DNA from: an uncultured Clostridia bacterium
Lineage (GTDB): Bacteria > Bacillota > Clostridia > TANB77 > CAG-465
DNA: 61,547 nucleotides
Assembly (NCBI GenBank): GCA_947627255.1
Contig: CANQVI010000004.1
Span: 1 to 61,547, forward strand
Direction of reading: 5' to 3'
A program made the translations under genes and the position numbers. How positions within the stretch are numbered: the stretch's first letter is position 1; each line of letters opens with the position of its first letter. Positions 44,874-53,528 of this stretch are shown here, in pieces. The notes under the pieces were generated by a model, which was given only the letters and a program-made list of their open reading frames with translations, did no database searches and had not been told where the DNA came from.

Positions 44874-45743
44874 CTATTTACTAAATAACTTTTCCACTTC
44901 TTCAACATTAAATCTGTACTTTTTATTACAAAAATTGCAAGATAATTCTAATATTCCATTTTCTTTTGCTATTTTTAAAGCTTCTTCTTTTCCAAGTGCA
45001 ATTATTGTATTTTCAATTCTTTTTAATGAGCAATCACACTTAATAGCAGTGCTATTCTCATATACAGTTTCTATTTTCTTATCTCCAGTAGCATTTTGAA
45101 GTATATCGTCTATATTTCTTCCCTTTTTCATAAGCTCTGTCATTGACGGTAACTTCATATTAATACTTTCCAATTTATCTATTATGCTATCTTCACAATC
45201 TGGTAAAGGTTGAATTATATATCCACCTGCTTTTTCTACTTTTCCATCTTTTCCAATCAATACTCCTACAGAAACAACTGATGGTGTTTGCTCAGATACA
45301 TTGAAGTAATATGCAAAGTCATCTCCAATTTCTCCACTTAAAAGTTCACATGTACCTATATATGGTTCTTTTAGTCCAATATCTTTTATTACTGTTAAAT
45401 TTCCTAGTCCTATTCCTTTTGAAACGTCAAGTTTTCCCTCACTATTTAATGGTAACTCTACTTCAGGACTATCTATATAACCTTTTAGTTCTAATTTAGC
45501 ATTTGCACATACAACTATATTACCTAATGGTCCATCACCTTTTACTTGTACTGTTAATCTATCTTCTTGATTTTTCAAAGTTGATGCTATCATAGCAGAA
45601 ACTATCATAACTCGTCCAAGTGCTGCTGTAGCTAAATTAGATAAATTGTGTGTATCTCTTATTTCTTGTACTATTTCAGTAGCATCTATTCCCATAGCTC
45701 TTACACTTTTATCATATGCTAAATATTTTTTAATATTATTCAT
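44874..45743 (-). CDS. hslO: Redox-regulated chaperone Hsp33
   Basis: 289 residues. Holdase activated by oxidation. The C-terminal zinc centre has CDC (about 240-242) and CNFC (about 273-276), the CxC...CxxC redox switch. The N-terminal core includes RVMIVSAMIASTLK and VQVKGDGPLGNIVV. It precedes the RluD-type gene by eight bases, probably one transcript. Confidence 0.95.
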   Translation of the reverse strand: MNNIKKYLAYDKSVRAMGIDATEIVQEIRDTHNLSNLATAALGRVMIVSAMIASTLKNQEDRLTVQVKGDGPLGNIVVCANAKLELKGYIDSPEVELPLNSEGKLDVSKGIGLGNLTVIKDIGLKEPYIGTCELLSGEIGDDFAYYFNVSEQTPSVVSVGVLIGKDGKVEKAGGYIIQPLPDCEDSIIDKLESINMKLPSMTELMKKGRNIDDILQNATGDKKIETVYENSTAIKCDCSLKRIENTIIALGKEEALKIAKENGILELSCNFCNKKYRFNVEEVEKLFSK

Positions 45744-45810
45744 TTTCTACTCCTTATTTGCTGTATATATTTTACCAAAATTATGTTATTTTTTCAATAT
45801 TATATATATG

Positions 45811-45860
45811 ATAAAAAGGTAAAGTAAAAAATTACCTCTAATTTTTACTCTACCTTTTTA
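45811..45860 (-). terminator. Terminator directly after spoIIAB
   Basis: Long stem AAAAAGGTAAAGTAAAAA with TTTTTACTCTACCTTTTT (one mismatch), overlapping the spoIIAB stop codon. It closes the operon where sigF would normally follow. Confidence 0.78.
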
Positions 45861-46303
45861 GAATTTGATTTTCTTTTCTTTATAGTTTTTGTTAATGTTA
45901 TAATTGTCCCTTCATTTATTTTAGAATCTATTATTACTTCATCCATAAATGATTCCATAATTGTAAAGCCCATACCAGCATGTTCATTTTCTGGCTTTGA
46001 TGTATAAGCAGGTGTTGTAGCAAGTGCTATGTCTTCTATTCCTTTTCCATAATCTATGACTTTTATTATTATTTTTTCTTCATCCCTTATCCAGGCCTCT
46101 ACTGTTACTATACTCTCTGTATCTTCTTGACCATAACCATGATCTATTGCATTACTTACCGCTTCAGATAAAGCAGTTTTAATATCCATCAGTTCATCAA
46201 AATGAATATTTATAGTAGATAAAAAAGATGTTATTCCTACACGTATACTAGCTATATTTTCACTTCTAGATTTTGACTCTATTTTTATATAGTTCTCATT
46301 CAT
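45845..46303 (-). CDS. spoIIAB: Anti-sigma F factor SpoIIAB
   Basis: Kinase and anti-sigma factor that holds SigF and phosphorylates SpoIIAA. 152 residues from the ATG at 46303, overlapping spoIIAA by eight bases. GHKL ATPase motifs: N-box ALSEAVSNAIDHGYG, G1 VIDYGKGI and G2 EHAGMGFTIM. Length matches the family (about 146). The usual third gene sigF is missing: a terminator follows and the next gene is hslO. Confidence 0.93.
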   Translation of the reverse strand: MNENYIKIESKSRSENIASIRVGITSFLSTINIHFDELMDIKTALSEAVSNAIDHGYGQEDTESIVTVEAWIRDEEKIIIKVIDYGKGIEDIALATTPAYTSKPENEHAGMGFTIMESFMDEVIIDSKINEGTIITLTKTIKKRKSNSKKVE

Positions 46304-46598
46304 ATTGCACACACTCCAAATTTATATTAGAAAGTTCTATCATTCTCTTTATATTTTTACTAGCATTTATAACTTTCATTTTAGAATCTAATAATCTAAT
46401 TAAATTATATCTTCCAAGTATTAAGCCTATGCCACTACTATCCATAAATTTTACATCAGATAAATCTAAAACTAATTCATACGGTTGAAATTTCATTATA
46501 TATCCATCTATTACTCCTCTTATTATTTTGCAAGAATTCATATCTAGTTCTTCTTCTAAGTATATAGTAAGTTTTCCATTTAGATAGTTATATTTCAA
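46296..46598 (-). CDS. spoIIAA: Anti-anti-sigma factor SpoIIAA, TTG start
   Basis: STAS-domain protein that frees SigF from SpoIIAB. 100 residues, starting with TTG and a GAGGTGA ribosome site. The phosphorylatable serine lies in FMDSSGIGLILGRY (about 56-57). It overlaps spoIIAB by eight bases (translational coupling). In known species the operon is SigH-driven, but no clear SigH promoter is visible in the short upstream gap. Confidence 0.9.
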   Translation of the reverse strand: MKYNYLNGKLTIYLEEELDMNSCKIIRGVIDGYIMKFQPYELVLDLSDVKFMDSSGIGLILGRYNLIRLLDSKMKVINASKNIKRMIELSNINLECVQYE

Positions 46599-46668
46599 TT
46601 AAACTCACCTCTTTTTTTAGTATTATACCAAAAGAAATGTAAGAAAAATGTTATAATTTGCTAAAAAG

Positions 46669-46702
46669 AAAAAATCCCTAGAATTTAATCTAAGGATTTT
46701 TT
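46669..46702 (-). terminator. Intrinsic terminator of the sortase gene
   Basis: Imperfect stem AAAATCCCTAGA / TCTAAGGATTTT with a T tail on the minus strand; overlaps the last codons of the sortase gene. Confidence 0.78.
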
Positions 46703-47463
46703 ACGAGTCTTGCTTGTACTACAAATCTTCCATCTCTAATAGAATAATCGCAAGTAGATAAAGTTAGTATACTATCTGCTGCTGTTACTTCAACTTCTGT
46801 TGAATATCTACTCTTTCCAGCTACACTTTTAATAAAGTCACCATATTCAGACATAGAATCAAAAACTGTATCTATATAATAAAACTTAGTATCTGTTGTA
46901 TATACACTAAAGATTTCATATGTATATGTTCCCTCTGTCGTAGCAAGTTCTATATATTTATGTTTGTCAAAAAACTCTTGTCTTTTATAGTTTAAAAGTG
47001 GTGTAAATCTATTATCTGTTTCTGTATTGTGTCCATATATTATTAAATTAGTCATATTGCTAGCTAATTGCTTTATGTCGCATCTATAGTCTAGATATGT
47101 TTCTCCCCAATTTTGAGTTATTCCATCTCTATCTTCTCTATAATATCTTGTATTATCTGTTCCTTGAAATACAGGATAATCTATTGATGTACCTGGTACT
47201 TTAATCCAAGCAACAGCATCTTTATATGTTACATTTATTTTAGAAATTTCTTCTGCTAAATTTCTTCCTTCTTCTTTAGATGTTTTTACTTCTGCATCTT
47301 CATTTCCTATAAATATATCCCAACCTAATTCTTCACCAGGTTTTTCAAGTTTGCTATCTGTAATCATATTATTTATAATTAATGCACCGACACCAATTAT
47401 AGCCATTAATATTATTATTACAACTAAAATTATAAATCCAATATTATTTTTCTTTTTTGCCAT
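46690..47463 (-). CDS. Class B sortase
   Basis: 257 residues from the ATG at 47463 (GGAGG ribosome site). N-terminal membrane anchor at about 8-31. Catalytic triad visible: His in LIIYGHNTETDNRF, Cys in LTLSTCDYS and Arg in DGRFVVQARL. TLSTCDY with the long helical insert points to class B. Candidate substrates in this window are the LPKTG protein at the right edge and the mini-LPVTG protein at 57194, though neither is adjacent. Confidence 0.9.
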   Translation of the reverse strand: MAKKKNNIGFIILVVIIILMAIIGVGALIINNMITDSKLEKPGEELGWDIFIGNEDAEVKTSKEEGRNLAEEISKINVTYKDAVAWIKVPGTSIDYPVFQGTDNTRYYREDRDGITQNWGETYLDYRCDIKQLASNMTNLIIYGHNTETDNRFTPLLNYKRQEFFDKHKYIELATTEGTYTYEIFSVYTTDTKFYYIDTVFDSMSEYGDFIKSVAGKSRYSTEVEVTAADSILTLSTCDYSIRDGRFVVQARLVKNP

Positions 47464-47525
47464 ATTAGCCTCCAACAAATTAAGTAAATTATACCATATA
47501 ATATTTGTTAGTTCAACAAAGTAAA

Positions 47526-47560
47526 ATAAAAAATTCTACTCTTTAAGAATAGAATTTTTT
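47526..47560 (-). terminator. Intrinsic terminator of the tyrosine recombinase gene
   Basis: Stem AAAAAATTCTA / TAGAATTTTTT with an inner mismatch and T run on the minus strand. Confidence 0.82.
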
Positions 47561-47567
47561 ACTAATA

Positions 47568-48440
47568 TTATAAATTAACATTATTATCATTATCTTTATT
47601 TGTTAAGTTAGCCATTTGAGTATACATCATTGTAGATGCAACATCAGTATGTCCTAACAATTCTTGGACTGTTTTTATTTCAGCGCCATCTTCTAACATA
47701 TGTACTGCAAATGAGTGTCTTATAGTATGTGGAGTTATATCCTTGTCTATTTTAGCTTGATCTTTATATTGTTTTAATATTTTCCAGTAACCTTGTCTTG
47801 TCATTTTTTGTCCATTTGTATTTATAAATAAAGTTTTTTCTTCTTCTGTTCTAATTAATAGTGGTCTTACTTTACTCATATATTCTTTTAAACATTTTAA
47901 AGATAAGTTTCCTAAAGGTATATGTCTTTCTGTATTTTTCTTCTTAACTTTAATATATCCATTTGTTAAGTTAACATCTTCAACTCTTAATGATATAAGC
48001 TCTGTTACTCTTATTCCAGTAGCATATAATATCTCTAACATAGTCTTATCTCTTTGACCTTTTAGTTCAGAAAGATTTGGTTGCTCTAAAAGTTTTTCAA
48101 TTTCTGCTTTTGTAAGTATTAATGGTTCTTTTCTATCAACTTTAGGAGCTTCTACATTTTCTGCTATGTTAGTCTCTGCCAATTTTTTATTTACTAAATA
48201 TCTGTAAAATGCCTTAATTGAAGCTGTACTTCTTGATATAGTAGAATTAGATTTTCCTTCTGCCATTAAATGATTAATATACTCTTGCATGTCCTCTCTA
48301 GTTAAATCAAATATTTTTTTGCCTTGAGCTTCAAAATAATTGCTAAATTGAACAATATCTCTCTCATAAGATGCTAGTGTGTTTTGTGACGCTTGTCTTG
48401 CTTTTAAGCTGTCGATAAATTCATCAATTATTATTTTCAT
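47568..48440 (-). CDS. xerD: Tyrosine recombinase, XerD type
   Basis: 290 residues, the size of XerC/XerD chromosome-dimer recombinases. N-terminal SAM-like DNA-binding domain. Catalytic residues in the usual order: Arg in YATGIRVTELISL, Lys in VKKKNTERHIPLG, His and Arg in HTIRHSFAVHM, His in LLGHTD and Tyr in MMYTQM. It is next to spoIIM, as in many clostridia, and nothing marks it as a mobile-element integrase. XerC versus XerD cannot be fully settled. Confidence 0.88.
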   Translation of the reverse strand: MKIIIDEFIDSLKARQASQNTLASYERDIVQFSNYFEAQGKKIFDLTREDMQEYINHLMAEGKSNSTISRSTASIKAFYRYLVNKKLAETNIAENVEAPKVDRKEPLILTKAEIEKLLEQPNLSELKGQRDKTMLEILYATGIRVTELISLRVEDVNLTNGYIKVKKKNTERHIPLGNLSLKCLKEYMSKVRPLLIRTEEEKTLFINTNGQKMTRQGYWKILKQYKDQAKIDKDITPHTIRHSFAVHMLEDGAEIKTVQELLGHTDVASTMMYTQMANLTNKDNDNNVNL

Positions 48441-48547
48441 TTTTCAGTCCTCCATTCGTAATCACTTGTTATTTTACACTATTTCTGTGTATTTTGCAAT
48501 AGTTTTGGCAAAAATTATGTAATGTTTCTATGTTTAGTAGCTTTTAA

Positions 48548-49144
48548 TTACATCTTGCTATAAATATTTATTACAATATTGCTCATAATTTGCTCTACTA
48601 CCAATGAAAATGATATTAATGAAAAGGATATTATCATCCAATATAACTGCTTTATTATAAATTTAAAATCTACCTTTTCACTTGAATTTATCTTTAAAAA
48701 AATGTTAATTATATTTGTGCATATAAAAATATAACCTAAAAGACTAAAAATTAAAGGAATAAAAACACTACAAAATATAACGATTATCCCTTTTATTATT
48801 CCAAAGATGGAAAATAATGTACAGATATATATTCCAGTTATAATTGCTTTTAATGTAAGTATAATAGCTATAATTATTGGTGCAATCAATGTTATTATGC
48901 ATGAGTATAATATCAATATTAAAATCATATTATTTTTTAATCCATTAATTATTACGTTTATGCTTTCAAAATTATCTAATTTAATGCCATCTAATATTTG
49001 TTTTACTGTATCGATGTATTCAGTTTTTATATCTGTAAAGATAAAAATTGCTATACCAATACTTAAACCTATTGTGTATATTACTAGTAATCTGGAAATT
49101 ACAGAAAAATTATCTTTTATATACTTTTGTATGCTTTTATTCAT
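48548..49144 (-). CDS. spoIIM: Stage II sporulation protein M
   Basis: Integral membrane partner of SpoIID and SpoIIP in engulfment. 198 residues, five membrane segments, with family pattern GLKNNMILILILYSC and ILTLKAIITGIYIC. Length is close to the 214 of B. subtilis. It lies between rnhA and xerD. The ribosome site is buried in a 12 bp hairpin that also contains a SigE-like promoter (49149-49191). Confidence 0.88.
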   Translation of the reverse strand: MNKSIQKYIKDNFSVISRLLVIYTIGLSIGIAIFIFTDIKTEYIDTVKQILDGIKLDNFESINVIINGLKNNMILILILYSCIITLIAPIIIAIILTLKAIITGIYICTLFSIFGIIKGIIVIFCSVFIPLIFSLLGYIFICTNIINIFLKINSSEKVDFKFIIKQLYWMIISFSLISFSLVVEQIMSNIVINIYSKM

Positions 49145-49148
49145 AAAT

Positions 49149-49183
49149 AATCACCATATAACACTTTATGCTATATGGTGATT
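49149..49183 (-). promoter_or_regulatory. Hairpin masking the spoIIM ribosome site
   Basis: Perfect 12 bp stem (49149-49160 with 49172-49183) and an 11-base loop. The GGTGA ribosome site of spoIIM (49151-49155) lies in the 3' arm, eight bases before the ATG. The T tail is poor, so it looks more like a translational block on read-through RNA from rnhA than a good terminator. Confidence 0.75.
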
Positions 49184-49191
49184 TATTATGC
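49163..49191 (-). promoter_or_regulatory. SigE-like promoter of spoIIM
   Basis: Minus strand GCATAAT (49185-49191), 14-base spacer, CATAAAGT (49163-49170), close to the SigE consensus. The -10 lies in the hairpin loop. Expected start is near 49155-49157, leaving the 5' arm out of the transcript. Confidence 0.65.
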
Positions 49192-49623
49192 AAATTTCTC
49201 TCTTTCACTTACAGCAAGCCTATCACATCTATTGTTCAATTCATCATCTGCATGTCCTTTTACTTTTAAAAAGGTTACTTTATGTATTTCTAACTGTTTT
49301 AATAACCTTTCCCATAATTCTATATTTTTTACTTGCTTTTTATCTGCTTTTTTCCATCCATTCTTTTTCCATGAATATATCCAGCCTTTTTCAATAGAAT
49401 TAACTACATATGCACTATCGCTATATACCTCTACTTCACATGGTTCTTTTAACATTTCTAAGCCTTTGATTACAGCTAACATTTCCATTTTATTATTTGT
49501 AGTTTCTTTTTCTCCACCAGATATTTCTTTTTCTATATTATTATATATTAATATTGCAGCATATCCACCTGGTCCTGGATTTCCACTACAAGCACCATCT
49601 GTGTATAAAATTACTTTTTTCAT
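49186..49623 (-). CDS. rnhA: Ribonuclease HI
   Basis: 145 residues from the ATG at 49623 (GGAGGG ribosome site; an in-frame ATG lies four codons upstream). Degrades RNA in RNA-DNA hybrids. Catalytic acids in [14 protein letters not shown] (Asp), [10 protein letters not shown] (Glu), [10 protein letters not shown] (Asp) and NRCDRLA (Asp), and the KGHADDELN loop. Complete and normal length. Confidence 0.95.
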   Translation of the reverse strand: MKKVILYTDGACSGNPGPGGYAAILIYNNIEKEISGGEKETTNNKMEMLAVIKGLEMLKEPCEVEVYSDSAYVVNSIEKGWIYSWKKNGWKKADKKQVKNIELWERLLKQLEIHKVTFLKVKGHADDELNNRCDRLAVSEREKFA

Positions 49624-49719
49624 AAGTCCCTCCATTTATTGAAATAACTATATTTTTATGCTAAACTTATATATATATTAACATACAAATATTTTATTAT
49701 CAAGAAAGAAGTGAAATAA

Positions 49720-50874
49720 ATGAAAATAGTTGCTATTATAGCAGAGTTTAATCCTTTTCATAATGGGCATAAATACATAGTAGATAAAGCTAAAGAACTA
49801 ACAAATGCAGATGTTGCAATATGTATAGTATCTGGTAATTATACTCAAGCTGGAAATATTGCCATAAAAGATAAATTTGAAAGAGCAAATATTGTAATAA
49901 AAAATGGAGTTGATGTAGTAATTGAATTACCAACAATATATGCAACTTCAAGTTCTGAGTTTTTTGCATTCGGTGCTGTTAATATACTTAATAGTTTAAA
50001 TTGTGTAGACTACTTATGCTTTGGAAGTGAAACAGGTGATATTGAAATATTAAAATCCATTTCAAAAAAACTTCTTGATAATAACGAAGCTATATGGGAT
50101 GAAATAACTAAAAATTTAAGACTTGGTATCTCATTTGCTGAGGCAAGAGAAAAATCTATAGGAAAGTTTTTAACAAGTGATGAAGTAGCAATTTCAAAAA
50201 GCTCAAACAATATTCTTGCAATAGAATATATTAAATCTTTAATTAAATTAAATAGCAACATAGTACCTATTGCTATAAAACGTGAAGAAAGTTCAAAAAT
50301 TGTAAGTGCTACAAAAATACGTGAATTACTAAAAAGCAGTTCAAATGTATCAGAGTATTTACCTAATTACACTTTGGACAATTCTTTACTTTTTAATGAT
50401 TCTCTATTTCAATTAATAAAATACAAAATAGTAACAACTTCTAAGGAATATTTATCTACGATTAATGAAATAAATGAAGGATTAGAAAATAAACTATATA
50501 GCGAATTAAATAACTCCAAAACCTATGATGAATTTGTATTAAATGTAAAGAGTAAAAGATACCAATTAAGTAAGATAAAAAGAATAATGTTAAATATTTT
50601 ACTTGATATTACAAAAGAAAAATTTATGATGTTAAATAACAACAAAAACGTATATATACATATTATTGCAATAAATCCTAATATAAAAAGTAGTATTCTT
50701 TCTTATTTTAATAAAAAATCTAAGGCTATTATACTTACTTCTATAAATGATGATTTATTAAAAAAATTAGATAGCCCAATAAAAGAATCTATATTATTAG
50801 ATATTAAAGCTACTAATATTTACTCTACACTTTTAAATGATAAAATAAATAAAGATTATACTAATAAATTATAA
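49720..50874 (+). CDS. tmcAL: tRNA(Met) cytidine acetate ligase TmcAL
   Basis: 384 residues, YlbM family. Makes N4-acetylcytidine at the wobble base of elongator tRNA-Met using acetate and ATP. Nucleotidyltransferase-like motif AEFNPFHNGHKYIV at the N-terminus, SGNYTQAGNIAIKDKFERA and CFGSETGD are typical. The C-terminal helical part is less conserved. Alone on the plus strand, ending at a terminator shared with rplQ. Confidence 0.92.
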   Translation: MKIVAIIAEFNPFHNGHKYIVDKAKELTNADVAICIVSGNYTQAGNIAIKDKFERANIVIKNGVDVVIELPTIYATSSSEFFAFGAVNILNSLNCVDYLCFGSETGDIEILKSISKKLLDNNEAIWDEITKNLRLGISFAEAREKSIGKFLTSDEVAISKSSNNILAIEYIKSLIKLNSNIVPIAIKREESSKIVSATKIRELLKSSSNVSEYLPNYTLDNSLLFNDSLFQLIKYKIVTTSKEYLSTINEINEGLENKLYSELNNSKTYDEFVLNVKSKRYQLSKIKRIMLNILLDITKEKFMMLNNNKNVYIHIIAINPNIKSSILSYFNKKSKAIILTSINDDLLKKLDSPIKESILLDIKATNIYSTLLNDKINKDYTNKL

Positions 50875-50910
50875 AAAAAGAACTTGGATTATATCCAAGT
50901 TCTTTTTTTT
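50873..50910. terminator. Bidirectional terminator between tmcAL and rplQ
   Basis: Stem AGAACTTGGAT / ATCCAAGTTCT flanked by A and T runs of seven or more. Confidence 0.94.
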
Positions 50911-50915
50911 ATAGC

Positions 50916-51437
50916 TTATATTAATTCAATTATAGCCATGTCAGCGCCATCTCCACGTCTAGCAACTAACTTAACTATTCTTGTATATCCACCTTTTGCT
51001 TCATATTTTGGTGCAATTTCATTGAATAGTTTTTCTGTTAAATCGATTGTATTTCCTTTAGCATCTTTTACTTTATTTAATGTTTTAAACATTTTTCTTC
51101 TTGCAGCTAATTTAGAAGCACTATCAACTTTAACTTCTTCTTTTACTACTTCTCTTGCTATAACTTCATATTTGTTTCCGTTTTTAGATGTTTTTGTTTC
51201 TTTAACTTTTTTACCGTTTTTGTCTAATTTAGCTCTTGAAAGAGTTTTTTCTTTAGTTTCGAAATTATCTTTCTCTTTTATAGCTAAATCTATTAAACTA
51301 TCTGCTAGAGGTTTAACTTCTTTTGCTTTTGCAAGTGTTGTTTCAACTCTACCATTTAGAATTAAAGAAGTAACTAAGTTATTTAGCATTGCATTTCTAT
51401 GAGAAGTTGTTCTTGAAAGTTTTCTTGTTCCTGGCAT
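50916..51437 (-). CDS. rplQ: 50S ribosomal protein L17 with large insertion
   Basis: 173 residues against the usual 112-130. N-terminal RKLSRTTSHRNAMLNNL and C-terminal YEAKGGYTRIVKLVARRGDGADMAIIELI are normal. A Lys/Glu-rich insertion of about 45-50 residues (about 60-108) sits between the first helical part and the KLFNEIAPKY segment. The frame is intact, so it is a lineage insertion rather than an error. Last gene of the infA-rplQ cluster, 19 bases after rpoA. Confidence 0.95.
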   Translation of the reverse strand: MPGTRKLSRTTSHRNAMLNNLVTSLILNGRVETTLAKAKEVKPLADSLIDLAIKEKDNFETKEKTLSRAKLDKNGKKVKETKTSKNGNKYEVIAREVVKEEVKVDSASKLAARRKMFKTLNKVKDAKGNTIDLTEKLFNEIAPKYEAKGGYTRIVKLVARRGDGADMAIIELI

Positions 51438-51456
51438 TGTAAATTTCCTCCTTTAA

Positions 51457-52410
51457 TTAGTCTTCTTTACTTTTAAATTCAAGTCCTAAATCTGTAATTT
51501 TATTCATTACTTCATCTAATGATTTTTTACCTAGATTTCTAACTTTTATCATATCTTGTTCAGTTTTACTTACAATATCTGCTACTGTATGTATTCCTGC
51601 TCTTTTTAGACAGTTGTATGATCTTACAGAGAATTCTAATTCTTCAATTGGTGTTTCAAGAAGTTTATCTTTTAGAGATAATTCTTTTTGAGACATAATT
51701 GACATTGTCTTAGCAATTTCTGATAAATCTATAAACATTTCTAAATGTTCATTTAATATCTTTGCGGCCATACTTAGAGCTTGATATGGTTCTATAACAC
51801 CATTTGTCCAAATATCCATAGTTAATTTATCATAATCTGCATTTTGACCAACTCTTGTTTTGTCAATTTGAAAATTCACTTTTTTAACAGGTGTAAATAT
51901 TGAATCGATTGGTAAAGCATTTGCTGGTAATTCATTTTCATCATAGTTATTTCTGTCTCCAGCTCTATATCCTCTACCTTTAATAGCAGTCATATCAATA
52001 TTTAATACTGCATCATCATCTAAATAAGCAATGTGTAAATCTTTATTTACTACACTTATAGTTGAATCTGTAACTATATCTCCAGCTAAAACCTCACAAG
52101 GTCCTTTAGCTTTTATAGATAGTTCTTTTAAGTCTCTATCATCTGACTTTAAGCAAACTTGTTTTAAGTTTAATATTAAGTCTGTTACATTTTCAGTAAC
52201 ACCTGGAATTGTTGAGAATTCATGTGCTATGCCTTCAACTTTTATAGTATCAATAGCATAACCTGGTAAAGAAGAAAGTAATATTCTTCTTAGAGAATTA
52301 CCTAATGTAATTCCAAAACCTCTTTCTAAAGGTTCTACTTCAAATCTTGCATAAAATGTGTCTGCATCAACATTTACACATTTTATCTCTGGTCTTTGCA
52401 TTTCAATCAT
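51457..52410 (-). CDS. rpoA: RNA polymerase alpha subunit
   Basis: 317 residues from the ATG at 52410 (AGGAGGAGG ribosome site; an in-frame GTG lies seven codons upstream). N-terminal dimerisation domain: ARFEVEPLERGFGITLGNSLRRILLSS. C-terminal alpha-CTD: RSYNCLKRAGIHTVADI and VRNLGKKSLDEV. Conserved place between rpsD and rplQ. Confidence 0.98.
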   Translation of the reverse strand: MIEMQRPEIKCVNVDADTFYARFEVEPLERGFGITLGNSLRRILLSSLPGYAIDTIKVEGIAHEFSTIPGVTENVTDLILNLKQVCLKSDDRDLKELSIKAKGPCEVLAGDIVTDSTISVVNKDLHIAYLDDDAVLNIDMTAIKGRGYRAGDRNNYDENELPANALPIDSIFTPVKKVNFQIDKTRVGQNADYDKLTMDIWTNGVIEPYQALSMAAKILNEHLEMFIDLSEIAKTMSIMSQKELSLKDKLLETPIEELEFSVRSYNCLKRAGIHTVADIVSKTEQDMIKVRNLGKKSLDEVMNKITDLGLEFKSKED

Positions 52411-52488
52411 TTTTATTCCTCCTCCTAGCACGCTCTGATTACACGCACTATTTTTAACTAAATGATTTTATAATAATTTATCTTTTAA

Positions 52489-53118
52489 CTAGTTCTTAGA
52501 GTATAACTCAACTATTAGATTTTCTTGAACATCTAAATCTACATCTTCTCTAACTGGTTTTCTTAATACTTTAGCTTCCATTTTATCTTTGCTAACTTCT
52601 AGCCAAGATGGAGCTCCTTTTAATTTATTAGATTCTAATGTAGTAACTATAGCTTTATTGTCCTTTTTAGAATCTCTTACTTTTACAACATCACCAACTT
52701 TTAATATATAAGATGGAATGTTTACTTTTTTACCATTAACTTCTAACATTTCGTAGCTTACTAATTGTCTAGCTTCTGCTCTAGAAGCACCAATTCCCAT
52801 TCTATAAGCAACATTATCTAATCTTAATTCTAATTGTTCGAATAATACATCAGAAGTAACTCCTTCTCTTCTGAAGGCTTCTTCATAATATTTTCTGAAT
52901 TGAGATTCAGAAACTCTATAATATGTTTTTGCTTTTTGTTTAGCTCTTAGTTGAAGACCATATTCAGATAATTTAGCTCTGTTTTTTCCATGTTGTCCTG
53001 GAGCATATGATCTTCTATCAAGTGCGCATTTTGTTGTATTACATCTTTCGCCTTTTAAGAAAAGTTTAGAACCTTCTCTTCTACATTTCTTACATACTGC
53101 GTCTGTATATCTTGCCAT
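52489..53118 (-). CDS. rpsD: 30S ribosomal protein S4, zinc-binding form
   Basis: 209 residues. The N-terminus has four cysteines (C9, C12, C26 and C31), so it is the zinc-binding C+ form. The S4 RNA-binding domain contains LELRLDNVAYRMGIGASRAEARQLV. Complete. Lies between rpsK and rpoA as usual. Confidence 0.98.
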   Translation of the reverse strand: MARYTDAVCKKCRREGSKLFLKGERCNTTKCALDRRSYAPGQHGKNRAKLSEYGLQLRAKQKAKTYYRVSESQFRKYYEEAFRREGVTSDVLFEQLELRLDNVAYRMGIGASRAEARQLVSYEMLEVNGKKVNIPSYILKVGDVVKVRDSKKDNKAIVTTLESNKLKGAPSWLEVSKDKMEAKVLRKPVREDVDLDVQENLIVELYSKN

Positions 53119-53136
53119 TTTTTACTTACACCCCCA

Positions 53137-53523
53137 CTATACTCTTCTTCTCTTTGGTGGTCTACAACCATTGTGTGGTATTGGAGTAACATCTTTAATC
53201 ATGTTTATTTCCAATCCTGCAGCTTGAAGTGATCTTATTGCTGCTTCTCTACCAGAACCAGGTCCTTTTACAAATACCTCAACAGTTTTTAGGCCATGTT
53301 CTTTAGCTGCATTAGCTGCTGCTTCTGCTGCTTGACCTGCTGCAAAAGGAGTATTTTTTCTTGAACCTTTAAATCCTAATCCACCAGCACTAGCCCAAGA
53401 TAAAACATTACCTTGTGAATCTGTCATTGTAACTATAGTATTGTTAAATGAAGATTGAATATGTGCAGCACCAGTTGATACATTCTTTTTAACTTTTTTC
53501 TTTGATACTACTTTTTTAGCCAT
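53137..53523 (-). CDS. rpsK: 30S ribosomal protein S11
   Basis: 128 residues. [18 protein letters not shown] and the C-terminal [19 protein letters not shown] are diagnostic. Five bases after rpsM and 18 before rpsD. Confidence 0.98.
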   Translation of the reverse strand: MAKKVVSKKKVKKNVSTGAAHIQSSFNNTIVTMTDSQGNVLSWASAGGLGFKGSRKNTPFAAGQAAEAAANAAKEHGLKTVEVFVKGPGSGREAAIRSLQAAGLEINMIKDVTPIPHNGCRPPKRRRV

Positions 53524-53528
53524 TTCTA

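Noticed and set aside
47568..48440. Tyrosine recombinase as integrase of a mobile element
   Set aside because: Size, motifs and neighbours (spoIIM) fit chromosomal XerC/D; no att repeats, tRNA or phage genes nearby.
49175..49642. 155-codon open frame on the plus strand across rnhA
   Set aside because: It is antisense to a complete RNase HI with all catalytic residues; no ribosome site and no family resemblance.
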